8,254 nucleotides of DNA from an uncultured Clostridia bacterium. Lineage in GTDB: Bacteria; Bacillota; Clostridia; UBA1381. The notes beneath the pieces were generated by a model. That model saw only the letters and a program-made list of their open reading frames with translations. It was not told the DNA's origin and searched no databases. The stretch lies in contig CAKSJU010000096.1 in the NCBI GenBank assembly GCA_934463455.1, positions 1 through 8,254 of the forward strand, in the 5' to 3' direction. Shown in pieces: positions 1-4,921 of this stretch (position 1 is the first letter of the stretch; each line of letters starts with the position of its first letter). The translations under genes were made by a program, and so were the position numbers.

Positions 1-23
1 TTTTTCTGCTTATTCCGTTTTAT

Positions 24-41
24 CACTATAAATTTCCCTTT
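24..41 (-). promoter_or_regulatory. Possible ribosome binding site and GTG start of a gene running off the left edge
   Basis: On the minus strand an AAGGG motif (36-40) lies 9 nt before a GTG (24-26), and the frame stays open to the window edge (M-I-K-R-N-K-Q-K). Only eight codons are visible, so no product can be named. The same frame is open upstream as far as the stop just past mgtC, but contains no earlier ATG, GTG or TTG. This could be the next gene of the operon or chance. The rest of 1-106 is AT-rich and shows no clear terminator hairpin after mgtC. Confidence 0.25.
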
Positions 42-106
42 AAAATCAGACCATATCCAGACATGCTCTTCAACAGATTTATAAAAATATTTTGTTAAAT
101 TTTAAA

Positions 107-790
107 TTATACTCCGGCACATATGCTGCAATTATAGCTTATAGATGAAATTATGTCATCTTCACATATGTTTTGGGGAATATCTATAGTGAAAATGTAG
201 TTGCGAAAGTCTTCTTTTTTTTCTATGCAGACATCAAATACTTGTATTCCCATAGCGTTGAACATAGCGGTTGTGCGGGATTGAAAATCCGTGCAGGTTA
301 CATTTTTTATGCTTATTTTTTTCATCTTGGAGGTTTTTAGCCATTTGAAGTTTTTATGCAGCAATACTTGGGCAAATATTAATATTACTGTTGCGGAAAC
401 ACCTACAAAGTACATTCCGGCACCGATAGCCATGCCGACCCCGGAGGTTGCCCATATCCCGGCGGCAGTTGTAAGACCGGTTACCGTATTTTTGTGAACA
501 AAAATCATTCCCGCACCCAAAAATCCTATACCGCTTGCTATTGTGGATGCAACTCTGGAAGGGTCAAGCTTAATGTTTGCGGCAGCATACATGCTGTTTT
601 CGATAAGGTCAAAAAAGGCATACTTTGATACAATCATCATTAAAGCGGCAGCGCATGCAACAACACAATGTGTTCTGACACCCGCTTCCTTTGAACGGTT
701 TTTGCGTTCAAGACCTATCATAATTCCGCAAATACTTGCCGCTATCATTCGAAAAAGATAATATGCCTGATGTATGTCGAAAAATTCCAA
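107..790 (-). CDS. MgtC/SapB family membrane protein
   Basis: This 227-residue protein is a recognisable MgtC/SapB-family inner-membrane protein. The N-terminal MgtC domain (about residues 10-145) carries the family hallmarks: GLERK at 26-30, then AGVRTH at 36-41, then SGIGFLGAGMIF at 86-97 and GLTTAAGIWATSGVGMAIGAG at 105-125. It has roughly four to five hydrophobic spans. A soluble C-terminal region (about 158-227) fits the small ACT-like domain of longer family members. Members are linked to magnesium limitation, acid stress and, in pathogens, survival in macrophages, but the molecular activity is unsettled. The start is TTG, chosen because a good Shine-Dalgarno (GAGGGTGAT) sits immediately upstream; the first internal ATG (residue 15) would cut into the first membrane span. 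It lies 23 bp behind the DUF1667 gene on the same strand, so it is probably the distal gene of the dehydrogenase operon. Family assignment is firm; its role in this operon is unknown. Confidence 0.93.
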   Translation of the reverse strand: MEFFDIHQAYYLFRMIAASICGIMIGLERKNRSKEAGVRTHCVVACAAALMMIVSKYAFFDLIENSMYAAANIKLDPSRVASTIASGIGFLGAGMIFVHKNTVTGLTTAAGIWATSGVGMAIGAGMYFVGVSATVILIFAQVLLHKNFKWLKTSKMKKISIKNVTCTDFQSRTTAMFNAMGIQVFDVCIEKKEDFRNYIFTIDIPQNICEDDIISSISYNCSICAGV

Positions 791-792
791 AA

Positions 793-801
793 TATCACCC
801 T
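793..801 (-). promoter_or_regulatory. Shine-Dalgarno that fixes the TTG start of the MgtC gene
   Basis: Reading the minus strand, GAGGGTGAT closely matches the anti-Shine-Dalgarno complement AGGAGGTGAT. Its GAGGG core is 7 nt before the TTG at 788-790. No ATG or GTG is available in frame between this site and the TTG, so it supports the unusual start codon. It also shows that mgtC has its own translation initiation signal in the short gap after the DUF1667 gene. Confidence 0.75.
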
Positions 802-813
802 CTTTGTTATATA

Positions 814-1158
814 CTATTCAATTTCTCCCGAAACAATGATATTGCTCCCGAAAAGATTTTTTATGACAATATCTCCGATTTTTACAGGTGTATCAATGAC
901 TGTATTATGTATTTCTTTCATGCAATCAAAAATTTTGTCTTTCGGTATCGGGCGGTCTGTTTTTACGGGAATCGGAATACCGCGGGAATTTAGAATGGTG
1001 GAGGTTACCGTTCTTGTCGGATTGGTAAATTCATTTTTCGCATACTCCGCTCCGCGGGGACAGGTATTGCCCTCTATATTTGTGATTTTTCCGTTTTCCG
1101 AGGTTATTGTAATGCTGCACCCAATAGGGCATATTATACAGGTTAAGCTTTTTTTCAT
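814..1158 (-). CDS. DUF1667 domain protein, four-cysteine subunit of the GlpA-like dehydrogenase module
   Basis: This 114-residue protein fits the DUF1667 family, which is typically encoded beside GlpA/GlpB-like flavoproteins in anaerobes. The N-terminus reads CIICPIGC, giving Cys7, Cys10 and Cys14, with Cys33 in the following TCPRGAEYA motif. The conserved NPTRTVTST stretch follows at about residues 46-54. Cx2Cx3C followed by a distant cysteine resembles a [4Fe-4S] site of the kind at the N-terminus of molybdopterin oxidoreductases; iron-sulfur binding here is my inference. There is no signal peptide or membrane span, so it should be cytoplasmic. The start codon overlaps the stop of the upstream oxidoreductase (ATGA), with GGAGG at 1166-1170, indicating translational coupling. 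It most likely acts as a small electron-transfer or assembly partner of the two flavoproteins. Family call is confident, biochemical role is not. Confidence 0.88.
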   Translation of the reverse strand: MKKSLTCIICPIGCSITITSENGKITNIEGNTCPRGAEYAKNEFTNPTRTVTSTILNSRGIPIPVKTDRPIPKDKIFDCMKEIHNTVIDTPVKIGDIVIKNLFGSNIIVSGEIE

Positions 1159-2393
1159 GCTAATTCCTCCAATTCAAAATACAGATTGCCGCAGGCGGGG
1201 AGTATATCTTTTTTCAATATAACTTTATTCATTTCTCCGGGAGCCGCTTTTATAAGTTTTTTTGAATATATGATCTTATCATTGGAACGTACATTCAAGT
1301 GTACGTTTTTGTAGACATTGCTTACGCGGAAAAATACGGTTATATCCTTTTGCTCGGTTATTCTCTGCGGGACGGTATAACGGATTTTTCCGTCTGTTTT
1401 AATTTCCAGCGATAAATCGCTGTTTGTTTTGCCGAAGATATATTCACATGCCGCGCGTCCGGCTATTTCCGCTTCATCCGATACAAAATCCACCAAATCA
1501 TGAACATGAAGAACATTTCCGCACGCAAATATTCCGGGTACAAGAGTTTGTCTGTCTTGGTCAACATTTGCTCCGTTTGTAATTTTATCGAGTTCTATCC
1601 CTGCATTTTGCGTAAGCTCGTTTTCGGGAATAAGTCCGACCGAAAGTAAAAGCGTGTCGCAGGGAATGTATTGTTCACTGCCGGGGATAGGTTTGCCGGA
1701 TTTGTCAACCTTTGCCGTTGTGACACCCGTCACACGTTCGTTCCCGTGTATTTGTACAACCGTTCTGCTCAGCATAAGAGGAATATTAAAATCATTTAAG
1801 CATTGCTCTATATTTCGTGCAAGACCGCCCGAGTACGGCATAAGCTCGCATACGGCGTGTACCGTTGCCCCCTCCAGAGTCATACGGCGAGCCATTATAA
1901 GACCTATATCGCCGGATCCTAAAATAACCACTTCTTTTCCGGGCATATATCCCATGATATTTACAAGCTTTTGAGCGCAGCCGGCACTGTATATACCGGC
2001 AGGACGGCTTCCGGCAATGCGCAGTGCACCTTTTGCTCTTTCGCGGCATCCCATGGCAAGAATTATTGCTTTTGCCTGAATTTGGAAAATGCCGTCATTT
2101 TTGTTTACAGCTGTCACAATTTTATCCTTTGATACAGATAAAACCATAGTGTCAAGCTTATAGGGGATATTGTATTTTTTAATTTTTTCTGCGTAACGAT
2201 GCGCATATTCGGGACCTGTCAGTTCTTCTCCGAATTTATGTAATCCGAAACCGTTATGTATACATTGACCGAGTATACCGCCAAGGCGTGAATCCCTTTC
2301 CAGTATCAGAATATTTTTTACGCCGTTTTCGTAAGCGGCAGCGGCGGCACTCATTCCTGCCGGTCCTCCGCCTATTATAATCAAATCAATCAT
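1155..2393 (-). CDS. FAD/NAD(P)-dependent oxidoreductase, GlpB-position subunit
   Basis: This 412-residue protein has the two-dinucleotide-fold plan of pyridine-nucleotide-disulfide-type oxidoreductases. The N-terminal FAD fold shows IIIGGGPAGMSAAAA (6-20) with an acidic residue ending the second strand (LER, 31-33). A central NAD(P)-type fold carries VILGSGDIGLIMA (156-168), and the second FAD motif GIFACGN is at 287-293. No redox-active CxxC pair is visible, so it is not a thioredoxin- or lipoamide-reductase type. The last 85 residues form an extra strand-rich tail rather than a dimerisation domain I recognise. The start ATG has AGAGGGG just upstream and overlaps the end of the GlpA-like gene by 8 bp. 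In such modules this protein occupies the GlpB position and probably moves electrons between the dehydrogenase and a nicotinamide or iron-sulfur acceptor. The family is secure; the actual donor and acceptor are inferred. Confidence 0.9.
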   Translation of the reverse strand: MIDLIIIGGGPAGMSAAAAAYENGVKNILILERDSRLGGILGQCIHNGFGLHKFGEELTGPEYAHRYAEKIKKYNIPYKLDTMVLSVSKDKIVTAVNKNDGIFQIQAKAIILAMGCRERAKGALRIAGSRPAGIYSAGCAQKLVNIMGYMPGKEVVILGSGDIGLIMARRMTLEGATVHAVCELMPYSGGLARNIEQCLNDFNIPLMLSRTVVQIHGNERVTGVTTAKVDKSGKPIPGSEQYIPCDTLLLSVGLIPENELTQNAGIELDKITNGANVDQDRQTLVPGIFACGNVLHVHDLVDFVSDEAEIAGRAACEYIFGKTNSDLSLEIKTDGKIRYTVPQRITEQKDITVFFRVSNVYKNVHLNVRSNDKIIYSKKLIKAAPGEMNKVILKKDILPACGNLYFELEELA

Positions 2394-3819
2394 GCTTGCC
2401 CCTCTTTTCGAATACTATATTTGAATTTCTGCCGAATTTTGTGACCTCTTCAAAGGGAATATCCAATTCTCTTGCCAAAATTTTTGCTGTGTAAGGCAGA
2501 CAAAAACCGCTCTGACAGCGTCCCATTCCGGCTCTTGTTCGTCTTTTTATCCCGTCTGTGTCGCGCGCACCGGGGTTTGTATGTATCGCTTCTATTATTT
2601 CGCCCTCCGAAACCCCCTCACATCTGCATATGATTTTACCGAAAGCGGGATTTTCTTTTATAATTTTATTTTTTTCTTCCATGCTCGCTTCACGGAAATA
2701 GTGACTTGGTTTTCTTATCGGATTAAAGCTTTCTTTTTTTAAAAGCGTCAAGCCGTTTTCTTTTAAAAGCCCGACAACATATTCGGCTATTGCGGGAGCG
2801 GATGAAAGCCCGGGGGATTCAATCCCGGCAACGTTTATGAATTTTTCGCTGACCGCCTTAATTATAAAATCTCCTGTGCTGCCCACGGCTCTCAATCCGC
2901 AAAAAGATGTTATCATTTTTGAAAACGGGACATTTTCGATGCTTTCGGAAGCTTCCGACATGATTTTTTCAAATCCGCTCTCGGTTGTACTTTTGTCGGT
3001 TTTATCGGTTATGTCAACAGCTGTCGGACCCGTAAGAAAATTTCCGTCTACTGTTGGAGAGAGTAAAATACCTTTACCTTTGTCGGTAGGTGTTCTGAAT
3101 ATGGTATGGGAGCAAAGCTTGCCGCATGATTTGTCCAAAAGTATGTATTCTCCTCGGCGAGGGTGTATATTAAAGGACAAGCCAACTGCCATATCGGCAA
3201 TCTTATCAGCATAAAGTCCTGCGGCATTAATGATATATTTTGATTGGATTTTACCGGCGGGAGATGATATCTCATATGTATCGCCGCATTTTGATATATC
3301 GGTTACTTCAAAATTAAGCTTAAGCTTCACACCGTTATCCATAGCGTTTCCCATTGCCGCAATACATAGCTCGTAAGGGCATATAATTGCACCGGTGGGA
3401 GCATAAAGTGCATAGAGTATTTTACTTGATAAATTCGGCTCTTTTTGATGAATTTCATCGGAATTTAAAATTTTTAATCCGTCAACTCCGTTTTCAATTC
3501 CCTGTTTCATGAGCTTTTCGATAATTTTGAGGTCATCCGTTCCGAAGCCCGCAACCAACGACCCGTTATTTATGTATTTTACTCCGAGTTCTTCGGCAAC
3601 TTTTTGCATCATTTTAGAGCCGCGTACATTAAGCTTTGCTTTTAAAGTTCCCGGCTTTGCGTCAAAACCTGCATGAACGATTGCGGAATTTGCCTTTGTT
3701 GCTCCGCATGCAACGTCGTTTTCTTTTTCCAATACACATATTTTCAGATTGTATCTTGAAAGTTCGCGCGCAACCATTGCACCGATTATTCCTCCGCCTA
3801 TTATTGAAATGTCGTACAA
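2386..3819 (-). CDS. GlpA-like FAD-dependent dehydrogenase with C-terminal BFD-like [2Fe-2S] domain
   Basis: A 477-residue DAO-fold flavoprotein. The FAD Rossmann motif is ISIIGGGIIGAMVA (4-17) with the ribose-binding glutamate at VLEKE (29-33). The substrate-side motif NSAIVHAGFDAKPGTLKAKL (44-63) is shared by GlpA-like proteins and by L-2-hydroxyglutarate oxidases. The tail (about 395-445) is a bacterioferritin-associated-ferredoxin-like [2Fe-2S] domain with Cys398, Cys400, Cys435 and Cys440 (CRC and CQSGFC). E. coli GlpA has the same order of domains. The expected reaction is anaerobic oxidation of sn-glycerol 3-phosphate to dihydroxyacetone phosphate, but substrate cannot be settled by reading, since no glycerol kinase or facilitator gene is visible. 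The start is TTG, supported by a strong AAGGAGAGG 6 nt upstream and no nearer ATG. It is the first gene of the operon and is divergent from a DeoR/GlpR-type regulator. Confidence 0.9.
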   Translation of the reverse strand: MYDISIIGGGIIGAMVARELSRYNLKICVLEKENDVACGATKANSAIVHAGFDAKPGTLKAKLNVRGSKMMQKVAEELGVKYINNGSLVAGFGTDDLKIIEKLMKQGIENGVDGLKILNSDEIHQKEPNLSSKILYALYAPTGAIICPYELCIAAMGNAMDNGVKLKLNFEVTDISKCGDTYEISSPAGKIQSKYIINAAGLYADKIADMAVGLSFNIHPRRGEYILLDKSCGKLCSHTIFRTPTDKGKGILLSPTVDGNFLTGPTAVDITDKTDKSTTESGFEKIMSEASESIENVPFSKMITSFCGLRAVGSTGDFIIKAVSEKFINVAGIESPGLSSAPAIAEYVVGLLKENGLTLLKKESFNPIRKPSHYFREASMEEKNKIIKENPAFGKIICRCEGVSEGEIIEAIHTNPGARDTDGIKRRTRAGMGRCQSGFCLPYTAKILARELDIPFEEVTKFGRNSNIVFEKRGKHD

Positions 3820-3825
3820 ATTTAT

Positions 3826-3834
3826 CCTCTCCTT
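3826..3834 (-). promoter_or_regulatory. Shine-Dalgarno fixing the TTG start of the GlpA-like gene
   Basis: On the minus strand AAGGAGAGG lies 6 nt before the TTG at 3817-3819. With TTG, the protein starts MYDISIIGGG, exactly where FAD Rossmann proteins of this family begin. The site abuts a perfect 10-bp palindrome (TTAAGCTTAA, 3833-3842) that could be incidental. Confidence 0.75.
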
Positions 3835-3872
3835 AAGCTTAAAACTAATGCTTCACAATTAATTTTATACTA

Positions 3873-3902
3873 ATTATATGATTTTATATTTACTTTTTTC
3901 AA
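3873..3902 (-). promoter_or_regulatory. Predicted sigma-A-type promoter of the GlpA-like operon
   Basis: On the minus strand TTGAAA (3897-3902) and TATAAT (3873-3878) are separated by 18 bp, matching 5/6 and 6/6 positions of the vegetative consensus. Transcription would begin near 3866, giving a leader of about 47 nt before the TTG start. It overlaps the oppositely oriented regulator promoter, so the two probably compete. Confidence 0.6.
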
Positions 3903-3917
3903 ATAGTATTATATAAT
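3889..3917 (+). promoter_or_regulatory. Predicted promoter of the DeoR-family regulator
   Basis: TTTACT (3889-3894) and TATAAT (3912-3917) are 17 bp apart, a 4/6 match and a perfect match to vegetative promoter elements. The start site would fall near 3924, giving a leader of about 90 nt. Its -35 region lies inside the opposing operon promoter. The surrounding DNA is very AT-rich, so a chance match is possible. Confidence 0.5.
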
Positions 3918-3933
3918 AAATATGCAACATAAG

Positions 3934-3950
3934 TCAACAATGGCGGTTGA
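3934..3950. promoter_or_regulatory. Inverted repeat TCAAC-N7-GTTGA, possible operator
   Basis: Perfect 5-bp arms (3934-3938 and 3946-3950) around 7 bp lie just downstream of the predicted regulator start site. A repressor bound here could block the regulator's own transcription. The arms are short and no second copy was noticed, so this is only a candidate. Confidence 0.3.
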
Positions 3951-3980
3951 AAAGGAAAAAAATGCTTTTTTATTATGTAA

Positions 3981-4000
3981 AATGAGCAAAAATGAGCAAA
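3981..4000 (+). repeat. Tandem direct repeat of 10 bp (AATGAGCAAA twice), candidate DeoR-family operator
   Basis: AATGAGCAAA occurs twice back to back directly before the regulator's Shine-Dalgarno. A 10-bp period places both copies on the same face of the helix. Several DeoR-family repressors bind direct repeats rather than palindromes, so autoregulation from this site is plausible. It could instead be a replication-slippage duplication with no function. The overlapping ATGs in the repeats are out of frame with the regulator or stop quickly. Confidence 0.45.
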
Positions 4001-4013
4001 AGGTGATGAGAAT

Positions 4014-4775
4014 ATGTACGGAAATGAAAGGGAAAAAGAAATATTGATGCTGCTGGAGCAAAATGATTATGCTACGGTAGAATATTTGTCGGAAAAAATT
4101 CATATAAGTCCGTCAAGTATACGAAGAGATTTAAAAAGGCTGGAGATGAAAGGGCTTGTTACAAGAAGTTACGGCGGAGCGGAAATAAAAAATTCTATTA
4201 ACAGGCAAATACCGTTTCATTTAAGAAGTCACAAAAATGCAAAGGAGAAATCTGTTGTTGCTAAAAAAGCGGCGGCACTTGTGAAGCCGGGAGACGTAAT
4301 CTTTGCTGATTGCTCGACAAGTACATATTTTATGGCGAGATATTTGAAGGACATAAAAGATATAACGGTTATAACAAACAGCCTTACAAGTATGATAGCG
4401 TATTCGGAATATAATATAAATTCATTTTTTGCCGGAGGGAAGCTTAATCCGGAAAACCGCTCCTGCTGCATCGGATCGAATACCGAGGAATTTATATCGA
4501 ATATACATGCGGATTTGTGCTTTTTTTCGGTACAGTCACTCACAAAAGACGGCATTCTTTACGATTGCTTTGCAAACGAAATTATGCCGAGAAAATTGAT
4601 GATAAAAAATTCCGAAAAAAAGGTTTTTCTTTGCGACCATAGCAAAATAAATCGTTTTTCGGCATATAAGCTTTGCGAAATATCCGATTTGGATGTGGTG
4701 ATAAGTGATATAAATATTGAAAAGTATCTTGAAAAAGAATATAAAGGCGTATGCTTTGAAACGGCGGCCGATTAA
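4014..4775 (+). CDS. DeoR/GlpR family transcriptional regulator
   Basis: A 253-residue protein of usual family length. Residues 5-57 are the DeoR winged-helix DNA-binding domain, with the signature REKEILMLLEQ, then SPSSIRRDLKRLEMKGLVTR (32-51) and SYGGA (52-56). Residues about 75-235 form the DeoR sensor domain of the sugar-phosphate-isomerase-like fold, recognisable from KKAAALVKPGDVIFAD, VITNSL (119-124), FFAGGKLN (138-145) and FLCDHSKI (205-212). Family members usually sense a phosphorylated sugar or polyol and repress neighbouring catabolic genes. Its divergent position opposite the GlpA-like operon makes that operon, and its own gene, the likely targets. The effector loop is atypical: DCSTS (99-103) where D-x-G-S/T-S/T is usual, and SVQSL (172-176) where a G-x-D-G-like stretch is expected, so the ligand may not be a standard one. 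The start ATG follows AAGGTGAT at suitable spacing. Confidence 0.92.
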   Translation: MYGNEREKEILMLLEQNDYATVEYLSEKIHISPSSIRRDLKRLEMKGLVTRSYGGAEIKNSINRQIPFHLRSHKNAKEKSVVAKKAAALVKPGDVIFADCSTSTYFMARYLKDIKDITVITNSLTSMIAYSEYNINSFFAGGKLNPENRSCCIGSNTEEFISNIHADLCFFSVQSLTKDGILYDCFANEIMPRKLMIKNSEKKVFLCDHSKINRFSAYKLCEISDLDVVISDINIEKYLEKEYKGVCFETAAD

Positions 4776-4815
4776 TTAAAAAAATCGTTCTTTACAAATT
4801 TTTAAAAATTATTTT

Positions 4816-4857
4816 GTTGTAAATACAACGTACTTTTTTCGGGTAATATAATATACT
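4816..4857 (+). promoter_or_regulatory. hcp promoter region with 14-bp palindrome of Crp/Fnr (HcpR-like) architecture
   Basis: GTTGTAAATACAAC (4816-4829) is a perfect palindrome, reading as 5-bp arms GTTGT and ACAAC around 4 bp, the layout used by Crp/Fnr-family regulators including HcpR. Overlapping -10 candidates follow: TATAAT (4847-4852) and TATACT (4852-4857). With the second, the palindrome centre would be near -41/-42, the class II activator position; with the first, near -36. No good -35 hexamer exists, which fits activator dependence. The rest of 4776-4921 holds an AT-only palindrome (AATTTTTAAAAATT, about 4798-4811) but no convincing terminator for the regulator gene upstream. Confidence 0.5.
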
Positions 4858-4891
4858 GTAATTGTAAAAAATAATATTAGAAATTTGTATT

Positions 4892-4905
4892 GCCGCGAAA
4901 GCGGC
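4892..4905 (+). promoter_or_regulatory. GNRA-tetraloop hairpin in the hcp leader
   Basis: GCCGC (4892-4896) and GCGGC (4901-4905) form a 5-bp all-GC stem closed by the loop GAAA, a GNRA tetraloop. It is a conspicuous GC patch in an AT-rich leader and ends 5 nt before the GGAGG Shine-Dalgarno (4911-4915). It might stabilise the 5' end of the mRNA or influence ribosome access. It is not a terminator, as no T-tract follows. Confidence 0.45.
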
Positions 4906-4921
4906 GGAACGGAGGAATATA

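Noticed and set aside
770..1222. 150-codon plus-strand open frame across the DUF1667 gene
   Set aside because: Antisense to a conserved, overlapping operon gene; no good ribosome binding site and no family resemblance.
3982..4004. Upstream ATGs in the tandem repeat before the DeoR-family gene as alternative starts or a leader peptide
   Set aside because: They are out of frame with the regulator; the one at 3992 stops after four codons and none has a good ribosome binding site, whereas ATG 4014 has one and gives the normal family N-terminus.
3820..4013. Riboswitch or T-box in the divergent region
   Set aside because: No conserved aptamer-like stems or terminator/antiterminator pair could be found; the leaders are short and AT-rich, and operators explain the layout better.
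4798..4811. AATTTTTAAAAATT palindrome after the DeoR-family gene as a terminator
   Set aside because: It is entirely A/T, has no loop and would form a very unstable hairpin; no convincing intrinsic terminator is seen there.
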